From assembly GCA_030427935.1 (NCBI GenBank), contig JAUICI010000002.1:1-60719 (forward strand): 60,719 bases of DNA, read 5' to 3'. Shown piece after piece: positions 46,936 through 55,206 of this stretch. Under the pieces are notes generated by a model. That model made no database searches and had not been told where the DNA came from. It was given only the letters and a program-made list of their open reading frames with translations. The first letter of the stretch is position 1. The number at the start of each line of letters is the position of its first letter. Both the position numbers and the translations under genes were made by a program. Source of the DNA: Bacteroidia bacterium. Its GTDB lineage: Bacteria; Bacteroidota; Bacteroidia; Flavobacteriales_D; Crocinitomicaceae.

Positions 46936-47681
46936 TCAAAAAAGAATTGTTTTACTGTCACCTAGCAGTTATACCGGTTAGAGCTGAACCACGAGACCCA
47001 GCAGAGATCGTTACCCAATTGCTTTTTGGAGAATTACTCGAAGTTTTAGAAGAAAAAGAACAATGGAGGAAAATTCGTTGTTTGCATGATGGTTATGAAG
47101 GTTGGACCGACGAGAAGTTGTTTTTGCCATTCAAGGGAAATCACAAGAAAAATGAAAGATTGTATGCAAATACGCTCACGATTAACACCAAGACAGGACC
47201 TCAAACGATTGTCAAGGGAGCCAATCTGCATAAAGTCAAGGGTAATGAAATTCAAGTTGGGGAGGATGTTTATCAGATTTTAGGAACCCATACGCAAAAC
47301 TGGAAAGAAAATCTGGAAACCATAGCCATGTCTTATTTGAATGCTCCTTATTTATGGGGAGGACGAAGTATTTTTGGTGTGGATTGTTCGGGTTTTACAC
47401 AAACAGTTTTTGCCTTTAAGAATATTCATTTGCCTCGGGATGCCTATCAGCAAGCAGAAGAAGGAAAAAAGATTGAATTAGGTAAACAAAAACCAATGGA
47501 TTTAGCCTTTTTTGTCAACTCCAAAGGTCGAGTAATTCATGTGGGCATTTGTTTAGAAGACAATAAGATTATTCATGCTTATGGTAAAATTCGAATCGAT
47601 AAACTAGACGAGAAAGGAATCTGGGTGGCCGACATGAATAAATATTCCCATACTTTTTCACACATTCGAAGAATTTCATAA
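46932..47681 (+). CDS. NlpC/P60 (C40) cell-wall peptidase with SH3 domain
   Basis: A 249-residue cysteine peptidase. An N-terminal bacterial SH3 part (about 1-120, VLEEKEQWRKIRCLHDGYEGW) targets cell wall, and the C-terminal NlpC/P60 domain has catalytic Cys152 (GVDCSGFTQ), His203 (RVIHVGI) and a third polar residue at His215 (KIIHAYG). The family cuts gamma-D-Glu to diamino acid bonds in peptidoglycan stem peptides. No signal peptide is seen, so the protein may act on recycled fragments in the cytosol or lack a recognisable leader. Coupled to the DinB-like gene by ATGA. Confidence 0.9.
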   Translation: MIKKELFYCHLAVIPVRAEPRDPAEIVTQLLFGELLEVLEEKEQWRKIRCLHDGYEGWTDEKLFLPFKGNHKKNERLYANTLTINTKTGPQTIVKGANLHKVKGNEIQVGEDVYQILGTHTQNWKENLETIAMSYLNAPYLWGGRSIFGVDCSGFTQTVFAFKNIHLPRDAYQQAEEGKKIELGKQKPMDLAFFVNSKGRVIHVGICLEDNKIIHAYGKIRIDKLDEKGIWVADMNKYSHTFSHIRRIS

Positions 47682-47689
47682 GATTTTTC

Positions 47690-47719
47690 TTGCTTTCACT
47701 TTCATGCTGATTATATTTG
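47690..47719 (+). promoter_or_regulatory. promoter of folD
   Basis: TTG (47690-47692), a 19-base spacer and TATATTTG (47712-47719) match the Bacteroidota consensus exactly. The predicted start of transcription is about 47725-47727, leaving a very short leader and supporting ATG 47735. Confidence 0.8.
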
Positions 47720-47734
47720 AGAAAAACTCGAATT

Positions 47735-48613
47735 ATGCAGCTACTAGATGGGAAAAAGACCTCCGGGGATATCAAAGAAGAACTAAGGCAAGAAGTTGAA
47801 CAAAGAAAAGCTGAAGGGAAGAAAGTTCCGCATTTAGCAGCAATTTTGGTCGGCGATGATGGCGCAAGTAGAACCTATGTTAATGCAAAAGTAAAAGCTT
47901 GTGAAGCTGTTGGTTTTGAATCAACTTTAATCAAAAAAGAGGCGGATATTTCGGAAGAAGATCTTTTGAAACTAGTAGAGGATTTAAATAATGATCCCGA
48001 AATTGATGGGTTTATTGTTCAATTACCTCTTCCTAAGCATATCGACGAAGATAAAGTGACATTAGCCGTTGCACCTGGAAAAGATGTAGATGGGTTTCAT
48101 CCTGAAAACTTAGGGAGACTGGTACTAGGTTTACCAACTTTCGTTTCCGCAACACCAAACGGAATTATGGAGCTTTTGGATCGATATCAAATTGATACAG
48201 AAGGAAAAGATTGCGTAGTTATCGGAAGATCGAATATTGTTGGTACTCCAATGAGTATTTTACTTTCAAGAAATTCCAAACCTGGAAACTGCACGGTGAC
48301 TTTAACACACTCGAGAACAAAAAACTTAGCCGAGATCACAAGGAAAGCAGATATCGTAGTAGCAGCTATTGGAAAAGCTGAATTTGTTACAGCTGACATG
48401 ATTAAAGAAGGTGCTGTAGTTGTAGATGTAGGAATTCATAGAATTGAAGATTCTTCCAAAAAATCAGGTTTTAGATTACTTGGTGATTGCAAATTTGATG
48501 AAGTAAGTCAAAAAGCATCTGCCATGACTCCAGTGCCTGGTGGCGTTGGTCCAATGACGATTGCATCTTTAATGGCCAATACCATGAAGGCGGTAAAAAT
48601 GAGAGAGGCATAA
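47735..48613 (+). CDS. folD: methylenetetrahydrofolate dehydrogenase/cyclohydrolase FolD
   Basis: A 292-residue bifunctional enzyme interconverting 5,10-methylene-, methenyl- and 10-formyl-tetrahydrofolate. Motifs: [17 protein letters not shown] with the catalytic Tyr and Lys, [25 protein letters not shown] in the NADP site and [11 protein letters not shown] near the end. The frame is open from TTG 47717, but that codon falls inside the promoter -7 element, so ATG 47735 is the start. Cytosolic, single transcription unit by promoter evidence. Confidence 0.95.
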   Translation: MQLLDGKKTSGDIKEELRQEVEQRKAEGKKVPHLAAILVGDDGASRTYVNAKVKACEAVGFESTLIKKEADISEEDLLKLVEDLNNDPEIDGFIVQLPLPKHIDEDKVTLAVAPGKDVDGFHPENLGRLVLGLPTFVSATPNGIMELLDRYQIDTEGKDCVVIGRSNIVGTPMSILLSRNSKPGNCTVTLTHSRTKNLAEITRKADIVVAAIGKAEFVTADMIKEGAVVVDVGIHRIEDSSKKSGFRLLGDCKFDEVSQKASAMTPVPGGVGPMTIASLMANTMKAVKMREA

Positions 48614-48658
48614 AATAAACTTCTCTTTTTTAACGTCTTAATAGAAACCAGAAAATTT

Positions 48659-49339
48659 ATGATGCAAAGGAAATTAATTGCGGGATTACTCGCCTTTGTC
48701 CTGCTATTCGCAAGTCAGACCTTAGGTCAAGAGATCGAAAAACCCAAAGATTTCAGAACAACTGACGGTGGAACATTCTCCTTGGGAATGCGGACCACGG
48801 GTTCATTCTTTGGTGTAGACGGAAATCCGGGATTTGGATTTGGTGGTCAGTTTAGAATTCAACTACTAAGATGGTTAAACACCGAATGGTTTGCCGATTA
48901 TATCACAACGAGTATCGGAGACCTTGGGAAACGGGAGGATTATCATATCGGTTGGTCGGTCATGTTTTACCCTTTTAAATTCAAACAGAAATGGTTTCAA
49001 CCTTATTTATTGGCTGGTCATTGTTTTGATTATACCAAAGTAACGCCGTACAGTACAGCGACTCAGGATAATTCAGATAAAATTCAGGATCGATGGAGTG
49101 CTGCAGCACAAATTGGTTTGGGTACTCATTTTCATATTGGTAATCGCTTTGATATTGGAATCAGTGGGCAATACATGTTTCATTTAGGGAAAGAAATTCA
49201 CGCCGATATTATTGATAATAGCGGGGTTCGTGAACTGCATGTGGAAACGCACAAAGGAAATATTTTGGAGGGACATTTATTGGTCACAGTCAACTTTAAC
49301 GTAAAAATTGCCGACTTATGGAAATCAAAAAAGCAGTAA
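48659..49339 (+). CDS. outer-membrane beta-barrel protein
   Basis: A 226-residue protein with a signal peptide (about 1-24, ending TLGQ) and alternating beta-strand segments with frequent glycines and aromatics (FGVDGNPGFGFGGQFRIQLLRW, WQFQPYLLAGHCFDYTK), as in small porin-like barrels. The last strand includes VTVNFNVKIADLW. The final 22 bases overlap the start of a second barrel gene, so the two are coupled. Function unknown; likely an outer-membrane porin or adhesin of the Bacteroidota type. Confidence 0.72.
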   Translation: MMQRKLIAGLLAFVLLFASQTLGQEIEKPKDFRTTDGGTFSLGMRTTGSFFGVDGNPGFGFGGQFRIQLLRWLNTEWFADYITTSIGDLGKREDYHIGWSVMFYPFKFKQKWFQPYLLAGHCFDYTKVTPYSTATQDNSDKIQDRWSAAAQIGLGTHFHIGNRFDIGISGQYMFHLGKEIHADIIDNSGVRELHVETHKGNILEGHLLVTVNFNVKIADLWKSKKQ

Positions 49340-49932
49340 TTATTTTGCTGATGTTTCCATTATTTGTGATGGGGCAGGACAGTACTAAAAACAAATATCC
49401 GAAGCGTGTTTTGGATAATGGAATGTTGAGCGGTGGACTCACGTTTGCCGTAGGATTTGGGAATTCCAAAACTCAGAATATCTATGTGCAAGGATATGCC
49501 GAATACATGTTTCAGAAAAACATTTCGGTAAGAGGTGACATCTTTGTTTTTATCAATAGTTTAGGTGAGAATGCACGACTGAAAATGAACCATCAACTAT
49601 TGGTTTTTTCAGCATATCATATTCCAACCAATTCCCCGATTGATCCTTATGTGGGATTAGGACCAGGATTGGCACTTACCAGATTGACTGATGGTGGTGG
49701 ATTGGATTCCGTATCTGGAAATCTCGAACAGAAAATCGGTGTAAATCCTTTTCTAAGCTTCAATTTTGGCTTACGATATTACGCTCCCAAATGGTTTCAC
49801 ATGTATATTGAGGGAGCTTATGTTTTGGGACGACATTTATCCAATTCTGAGACTTTTGATATGTCTGAATTGCGTTTAAGTTTTGGGCTTGGATTTAATA
49901 TTGATGTTTTGGCAAAGAGGAAGAGGAAGTAG
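49318..49932 (+). CDS. outer-membrane beta-barrel protein, paired with the preceding gene
   Basis: A 204-residue protein: signal peptide (MEIKKAVIILLMFPLFVMGQ) and barrel-like strands (GGLTFAVGFGNSKTQNIYVQGYAEY, YVGLGPGLALTRL). It begins inside the last 22 bases of the upstream barrel gene, in another frame, so translation is probably coupled. The two share organisation and may form one surface complex. No activity is known. Confidence 0.72.
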   Translation: MEIKKAVIILLMFPLFVMGQDSTKNKYPKRVLDNGMLSGGLTFAVGFGNSKTQNIYVQGYAEYMFQKNISVRGDIFVFINSLGENARLKMNHQLLVFSAYHIPTNSPIDPYVGLGPGLALTRLTDGGGLDSVSGNLEQKIGVNPFLSFNFGLRYYAPKWFHMYIEGAYVLGRHLSNSETFDMSELRLSFGLGFNIDVLAKRKRK

Positions 49933-49995
49933 GTATTGGAGGTCAGATGTTAGACTCTAGACTTTAGATGATAGATAATAGACTTGTTTTTGTGC

Positions 49996-50306
49996 AATTC
50001 TCCGAGATTCTCCGTGTAACAGCTTCTGCGCCCTCTGCGAAAACTCTGCGTTTTACTCGACGAAGCTTAGCGAAGTAGAGACTCTGCGTTTAGAAAAGAA
50101 AACGTTTGTAGAATGACCGCCCTTCGACTGATTCTCGACTTCACTTCGTTGCGCTCGAATTGGCTCCATCGGCCGCCATGCGCCTACGCTGAAGCTTCAG
50201 CGCAAGAGTAAGGCTTGCCGACGGCACGGCAGGAACCGTAAATAAAGGGGTTTAGTAAGGTCACAAATCCCAATTTGAGATAACAAATAAGAATTCAATT
50301 GTGACC
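49996..50306. repeat. dispersed composite repeat, copy A (82-bp core 50152-50233)
   Basis: The first copy of a three-member family. CTCTGCG-rich flank, then the invariant 82-bp GC-rich core with a 16-bp palindrome (50187-50202, CGCTGAAGCTTCAGCG), then a 48-nt tail (50259-50306) bounded by GGTCACAA and TTGTGACC. It fills most of 49933-50332, between convergent genes; nothing else is recognised there except an AT-rich tract. Confidence 0.85.
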
Positions 50307-50332
50307 TCTTATATTCTTCGAAAACTATGCGT

Positions 50333-50569
50333 TTAACCCTTTGCTTCTGTTTTTCTCGTTCGGAAATAAATTACCGCACTAATGATCAAATAAACCCACG
50401 GTAAACCGTGCAGGAAGAGATCAAACCAATCCATTGGTTTCATGCCTACGGCACCGCCCATGAGCCATTGAACTTTTCCAACTATATGTGGGGGAGTGAA
50501 GGGCGCCAACCCAATTGTTAGCGCCATCATCAATCCAATTTTTACATCAAATATTTTAGTTTTCTCCAT
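50333..50569 (-). CDS. small two-helix membrane protein
   Basis: A 78-residue protein with two hydrophobic segments (about 9-30 and 52-70) separated by a loop with PPHIVGKVQWLMGGAVGMKPMDWFD, and a basic tail. The GLAPF...PHIVGK...GGAVGMKPMDWFD pattern is one I recall as a conserved small protein in Bacteroidota, sometimes misnamed an RND transporter. It starts 1 base after the rhodanese stop, so both are co-expressed. Function unknown. Confidence 0.7.
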   Translation of the reverse strand: MEKTKIFDVKIGLMMALTIGLAPFTPPHIVGKVQWLMGGAVGMKPMDWFDLFLHGLPWVYLIISAVIYFRTRKTEAKG

Positions 50570-50570
50570 A

Positions 50571-50873
50571 TTAGATCTTAGATTCTAGGGCTCTCCATCC
50601 ACCTCCGTTATAAACTTCGATTCCGTGTTGAGACAACATGGATTTTGCAGACCCACTTCTCATTCCACTTGCACAACAAGTGATGATCACCTTATTTTCT
50701 TTTTTCAATTTATCTACATGACCAGAAATTGTATCTAAAGGAATGTTTTTTGATCCTTTAATATGTCCTGAAGCATATTCACCTTTTGATCTTACATCGA
50801 TGATCATCGCTCCGTTTTTTACTAATTCTGCATAATCTGCACTTGGTCCAAACATTGATTTTAATGAAAACAT
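50571..50873 (-). CDS. single-domain rhodanese-like sulfurtransferase
   Basis: A 100-residue rhodanese: IIDVRSKGEYASGHIKGSKNIPL (24-46) and active-site loop CASGMRS with Cys67. The six-residue loop is that of small sulfurtransferases of the PspE/GlpE type that move sulfane sulfur. No signal peptide, so cytosolic or membrane-associated through its partner, the small membrane protein one base downstream. Confidence 0.88.
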   Translation of the reverse strand: MFSLKSMFGPSADYAELVKNGAMIIDVRSKGEYASGHIKGSKNIPLDTISGHVDKLKKENKVIITCCASGMRSGSAKSMLSQHGIEVYNGGGWRALESKI

Positions 50874-50967
50874 AATTCTTGTATTTAAGTTTGTAAATTT
50901 AATTTCTTCTGCAAATTTCAGGATAAAGAAAGGACTTGGAAGTAACTAAAGTCACGGAGAGGGGGAT

Positions 50968-51054
50968 TGAAAATTAAAAATTAAAAATTAAAAATGAAAG
51001 ATTGAGGATTAAGGGTTAAGGATTAAGAATGAAGGATTAAGGATGAAGGATGAA
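50968..51054. repeat. low-complexity AT- and purine-rich tract
   Basis: Part of the 357-base gap between the rhodanese and the ECF sigma gene. Repeated ttaaaaa units are followed by ggattaagg and ggatgaagg units. Related tracts occur at 12224 and 53218. No gene seen in the gap. Confidence 0.6.
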
Positions 51055-51175
51055 GTCCCGATAGCTATCTGGAGAAGGGTGGTACTTGGTGTTTTGTAAA
51101 TGGTGAATGGTGGAGAGGTGTTTTTCCTAGAGATCTTTGCGCCTTCTTTACGTTTAAAATTACACATTACGAATT

Positions 51176-51207
51176 AAAAAAAGCCTTCATTTCTGAAAGC
51201 TTTTTTT
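51176..51207 (-). terminator. Rho-independent terminator after the ECF sigma gene
   Basis: Read on the minus strand, an A-tract, GCTTTC-AGAAAT-GAAGGC (one bulge) and a T-run lie about 24 bases past the sigma stop. The symmetric A/T runs allow use in either direction. Confidence 0.75.
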
Positions 51208-51230
51208 GAGTATGTGTTTGTTTGTGTGTG

Positions 51231-51839
51231 CTAAATCGTGTGTCTTTGGCCTTCCATTAAGTTTGCCAGAAACTCTCTAGCTCTGAATAATTGAGCTTTT
51301 ACTGTTCCGAGGGGAAGTTTCATGTCTTCTGCGATTTCGTCGTAAGACAGTTCCTCGAAATATCTTTTGATGATGAGGTCTCTGTAGCGTGGTTTTAGTT
51401 GTTCCACTACTTTTCTCATCGTTTTGTTTTTCTGTTCTTTTATTGCCGCTTCTTCCGGGTCCAGTTCCGAGCATTTCGCGTCAATGGAAATCGTTTCGCC
51501 ATCTTTATTGGAGAAAGCGCTGTCCATAGAGGTTAGTTTCACTCTTTTCTTTCTGATGAAATCGATACTATTGTTGGAGGCGATTTTGAAAAGCCAAGTA
51601 CTAAAAGCGTAATTAGGCGAATATTGCTTCAATCTATTGAAAGCTTTTCCAAATGCTTCCATTGTAAGATCTTCCGCATCATCCGGATTTTTGACCATTT
51701 TCAACATCATGAAATAGATCGACTCGCGATACTTTTCCATGAGTTTGGCATACGCTACTTGATCACCGTTTTTAGCTGCTTCAACTAAAACCAGATCTCT
51801 TTTACCTTTTTCAGACAAATTATTGTCCACTGCTCCCAT
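51231..51839 (-). CDS. ECF-family RNA polymerase sigma factor
   Basis: A 202-residue sigma: region 2 (AYAKLMEKYRESIYFMMLKMVKNPDDAEDLTMEAFGKAF, FSTWLFKIASNNSIDFIRKKR) and region 4 (LKPRYRDLIIKRYFEELSYDEIAEDMKLPLGTVKAQLFRAREFL). Between them is a linker with two short acidic patches. The frame is open from a GTG at 51902; ATG 51839 is preferred since the extra residues (HWIPIFFIAKN) look non-native. No anti-sigma gene is adjacent. A strong terminator follows. Confidence 0.88.
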   Translation of the reverse strand: MGAVDNNLSEKGKRDLVLVEAAKNGDQVAYAKLMEKYRESIYFMMLKMVKNPDDAEDLTMEAFGKAFNRLKQYSPNYAFSTWLFKIASNNSIDFIRKKRVKLTSMDSAFSNKDGETISIDAKCSELDPEEAAIKEQKNKTMRKVVEQLKPRYRDLIIKRYFEELSYDEIAEDMKLPLGTVKAQLFRAREFLANLMEGQRHTI

Positions 51840-52054
51840 TATAGTAGTGTTTTTAGCAATAAAAAATATAGGAATCCAATGGGTAATAGCTTTACGGATC
51901 ACTTATTAACGCCATCAAATTCTACCTAATTGCATGCAAGAAACTAAAGAAATCGCTACAAAATCGACCACATATTTGAATGTTTCACACAATGAGTTTT
52001 TAATAACTCTCAAAAATTGTTGAAAACTTTTTGGCTTTTAGGAGTGTTTTTGAT

Positions 52055-53173
52055 CTACCATTTTGGACGTTTTTTTACGTCGTTTGTGTAGTAAATACTG
52101 GGGATGATGATTAAATGTAAGATTTCTAAAAAGGGAATAAATGGAATTAGATCTTCACTTTTAAATTTAGAAAATAACATTCCGTTAATAATCCAATGAA
52201 TGAGATAGCGAAAGGCTAAAATGCATAAAATGAACATCCAAAATGGACTTGTAATCATCAAATAAGTGAATGTGATCAGAAAAATTAACAGCGCCAAAGG
52301 TTGCAATCCAATTAATCTGCGATGTCCAGATTTGTATTCGGGAGCTGTTGTAAAATGTCTTCTTTTTTGGTTGATCCAATCAATCCAAGTCTTTTTAGGT
52401 TCTGAGAAAACAAAGGCATCTGGATTTAATTCGACATCAAAGTTTTTCTTTTTTGCCGCTTCTTGAACAAATAGATCATCATCACCAGAAGCCAAATGAT
52501 AGTGATTTTTAAAACCACCAACCTCAAAAAATAAGTCTTTCGTATAGCCCATGTTTCTACCCACCGCCATATAAGCAACACCAGCTTTTGCAAAGCCCAA
52601 ATAATTGATGGCCGCACTTACAGCATCAAAACGAATCAGTCGATTTAGAAATCCTTTTTCCTTTTTATATGGACTAAAGCCGATGACGATATCCTTTCTA
52701 TTGAAATTCCGAGCCATGAGCTTCAACCAATGTTCTGAATTCGGAACACAATCGGCATCTGTGAAAATGAGGTTTTCATATTTAGCCCCTTTCACACCGA
52801 CCGTCAAAGGCAATTTTTTACCTACCTTCAAATGCGGACTCCTTTCAATCGTTATCATGCGCAGATTGGAATGCTTTTTCTCCAATTCACCAATGATCAT
52901 TTTTGTATAATCCACGGATTGGTGATTCACCACGATAACTTCAAACTCCGGATATTTTTGATTCAGAATTTTAGGAAGATTTTGATCCAAGTTTTCATCT
53001 TCATTTCGAGCAGCAATGATAACTGAAATCGGAGGGTAATTGTTGGACATCTTCTTATTTGAAAACAAACGAAGACTAAAGAATAGATTGTAAAAAACCA
53101 AAATCAGGGTACAGATCATAAAGATCAGAATGATTAGATTTTCGATACTGTATTCCAGATTTGGGATGTCCAT
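52055..53173 (-). CDS. membrane family 2 glycosyltransferase
   Basis: A 372-residue GT2 enzyme: N-terminal membrane helix (about 12-35), GT-A domain with SVIIAARNEDENL, VVNHQSVD, TDADCVP (the metal-binding DxD) and GDDDLFVQEAA near the acceptor-base position, QKRRHF as the QxxRW-like motif, and two C-terminal membrane helices (about 290-330). This layout fits sphingolipid- or hopanoid-type or polysaccharide GT2 enzymes. ATG 53173 (MDIPNLEY) is chosen over TTG 53194. Substrate unknown. Confidence 0.85.
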   Translation of the reverse strand: MDIPNLEYSIENLIILIFMICTLILVFYNLFFSLRLFSNKKMSNNYPPISVIIAARNEDENLDQNLPKILNQKYPEFEVIVVNHQSVDYTKMIIGELEKKHSNLRMITIERSPHLKVGKKLPLTVGVKGAKYENLIFTDADCVPNSEHWLKLMARNFNRKDIVIGFSPYKKEKGFLNRLIRFDAVSAAINYLGFAKAGVAYMAVGRNMGYTKDLFFEVGGFKNHYHLASGDDDLFVQEAAKKKNFDVELNPDAFVFSEPKKTWIDWINQKRRHFTTAPEYKSGHRRLIGLQPLALLIFLITFTYLMITSPFWMFILCILAFRYLIHWIINGMLFSKFKSEDLIPFIPFLEILHLIIIPSIYYTNDVKKRPKW

Positions 53174-53217
53174 TTGGTTTCTTGTCTTGGGCAAAAGTAG
53201 TGAAAGATGGGGTGTTA

Positions 53218-53646
53218 ATTAAATTAAAAATTAAAAATTAAGAATGAAAAATTTTGGATGAAGGATGGATTTGGTGAATGGTTGAATGGTGAATGGTCCT
53301 ACTTCGCTAAGCTTCGTAGGATAAATGGAGAGGTGGAGAGGAAATAGGTGATAGGTAATATGTAATAGGTAATAGGTGGATTTTATCACTTGGCTGTCCG
53401 AACTCTGCGAAAACTCTGCTTCTCTGCGTTTAAAAAAGAAAACGTTTTTAGAATTTCCGCCCTTCGACTTATTCTCGGCTCCACTGCGTTGCGCTCGAAT
53501 TGGCTCCATCGGCCGCCATGCGCCTACGCTGAAGCTTCAGCGCAAGAGTAAGGCTTGCCGACGGCACGGCAGGGACCGTAGGTTTGAGGTTCTCTTGAGG
53601 TCGCAAATTCCAATCAGAGTACACAAACAAGATATCAATTGCGGCC
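53218..53646. repeat. dispersed composite repeat, copy B (82-bp core 53492-53573)
   Basis: Most of the 534-base gap between two minus-strand genes. A low-complexity tract and a GGTAATA-type stretch (53340-53380) precede a CTCTGCG-rich flank, the invariant 82-bp core, and a 48-nt tail (53599-53646) with ends GGTCGCAA and TTGCGGCC. The upstream part also holds cctacttcgctaagcttcgtagg, shared with copy C and, inverted in part, with copy A. Confidence 0.85.
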
Positions 53647-53728
53647 AAAAGTGGAAAACCGGTATCATTTATCGAAAAACCAGCCTTCAATTTTTCATTT
53701 TTAATCTTTCATTTTTCATTAAAAACCC

Positions 53729-54976
53729 CTACTCACTAATAATTATCTTATCCCCGATTTCGATTTTATTGTAGAGCACAACGAGGTCTGGATTGTTAAT
53801 TGAGATACACCCCCAAGTTATGTTTCGGTGTCCTTTAGGGTCCCATTCGCCTGACCAGCCGTGGATTCCAATTCCTCCGCCTAAATTTGTGTCCTTTGGT
53901 GGTTTTTGATCTGCTAGAATGGCATTTTGAATGCGGTCTTTTGCTTTTTGATCGATGATTTTGTTTTTGAAACCATTTTCAGCGTCGTACCAGTTGGGGT
54001 AATTAATACGAATCCATCGTTCTCCAAAATAAGGGCCTATGTCTCCAGGAAATGGTCCCGGGGCTTTTTGAGTGATCTTATATTCTCCCTCTGGAGTCCG
54101 GTTATCTCCTTGTCTGATTTTGTGGTAATTGGGATTTTGTCCTAATGCCATTTCCAGTGTGTCCACCAGTTTCCCGTCTCGAATCAAATAGAATTTGTAG
54201 GTTTTTTTAATAGCAATCATTAGTTTTTTTGCTGTTGCGGGATGGGTGACTTTTCTCCGGAATGTGATGAAGTCAGAAACTTCCATGAAATGTTCTTTCT
54301 TGTATTTCTCAGATAGTGTGTCTGTTTTGAAATAAATTGATTTATATGCAATACTTGAACGACGCAATTCAATATGTAAATACATGGGGATTTGCTCTTT
54401 GAAATTCCCGATACTACCGATAGATTGACCACGGTTTATGGTGTCACCAATTTTTAAATCTGTACCAACGTTTTGTGGATTCAAGTGTTTATAGACCGAA
54501 TAGATGGTGTCGAAATGACCATTTTCCAGATAAACATGTCTAAGCATAATGCCTAGCCCCATTTTGTTTTCTCCAATTTCTATTTTGTGCACAATACCTT
54601 TTGCGATGGCAAATACATGTTCATTAAGGTCTGAAGTATTTGATTCTATCGCATCCCAAACCTCTCCTGTGTGAATGCCATATTTCTCTTTTCCACAATG
54701 TCCGCAGGTGATGGTCCAACCTTGTCTATCAAGACCATATCGACCTTTATAAGGACCATTGTCGTTTTTATTTCCAACTGGGAAGTCAAAGCCATTAGCT
54801 AAAAGGGGCGACATGTATTTTTCGATCCTTGAACTGGCTTTTATTTTGGTTTTCTTAATTGCAGGAAGTTCTTGCTTTCCTGCAGATGCATAACTTACTG
54901 GTAACGAGTCTGAAGAACAGCTCGCTAGCAAAAGAATCAAAATAATCGCCCCCTGAAAATGCATCTTTTGAATCAT
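53729..54976 (-). CDS. M23-type peptidase/YkuD L,D-transpeptidase fusion lipoprotein
   Basis: A 415-residue lipoprotein (lipobox LASC, Cys20). An M23/LytM-like domain covers about 60-206: IHTGEVWDA (His102, Asp108), EHVFAIAKGIV, VYKHLNP (His164) and MYLHIELR (His201). The last normally reads HLHFE, so the first His is replaced by Tyr199, and the first motif has an atypical His-Asp spacing; it may be inactive. The C-terminal YkuD domain (about 250-413) has His372 (GIHGW) and Cys390 (ITWGCIS), the L,D-transpeptidase catalytic pair. The fusion joins a crosslink-cutting fold to a crosslink-making one in the periplasm. Downstream of copy B. Confidence 0.85.
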   Translation of the reverse strand: MIQKMHFQGAIILILLLASCSSDSLPVSYASAGKQELPAIKKTKIKASSRIEKYMSPLLANGFDFPVGNKNDNGPYKGRYGLDRQGWTITCGHCGKEKYGIHTGEVWDAIESNTSDLNEHVFAIAKGIVHKIEIGENKMGLGIMLRHVYLENGHFDTIYSVYKHLNPQNVGTDLKIGDTINRGQSIGSIGNFKEQIPMYLHIELRRSSIAYKSIYFKTDTLSEKYKKEHFMEVSDFITFRRKVTHPATAKKLMIAIKKTYKFYLIRDGKLVDTLEMALGQNPNYHKIRQGDNRTPEGEYKITQKAPGPFPGDIGPYFGERWIRINYPNWYDAENGFKNKIIDQKAKDRIQNAILADQKPPKDTNLGGGIGIHGWSGEWDPKGHRNITWGCISINNPDLVVLYNKIEIGDKIIISE

Positions 54977-55161
54977 AAATGACGTTTTATCTAGAAAGTA
55001 ACAAAAAGATTGACTTTGTCGGTAAATTTAATTAAATTGAAACCTTTGGAACTTGATTTTAGTCAAATTTTAACATGATTGATTTCCAGAGGAATTGAAG
55101 TGAGATACACCGAGCTAAACTTGAGTTTGGTCGAAAATACATTATGAAAACCTAATAATTA

Positions 55162-55193
55162 TTGAAGACTTGACTTGATTAAACATATATTTG
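55162..55193 (+). promoter_or_regulatory. promoter of the TPR/SpoIIE sensor gene
   Basis: TTG (55162-55164), a 21-base spacer and TATATTTG (55186-55193) fit the Bacteroidota consensus, ending 13 bases before the ATG. A second TTG at 55170 gives a shorter spacer. Confidence 0.7.
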
Positions 55194-55206
55194 CCTGCCG
55201 ACAACT

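Noticed and set aside
53376-53774. Open frame of 132 codons across repeat copy B, with a near match at 58092-58397 in copy C (RIGSIGRHAPTLKLQRKSKACRRHGRDR)
   Set aside because: The similarity comes from the non-coding repeat core; the frame runs on into unrelated sequence and has no domain, start context or conservation outside the repeat.
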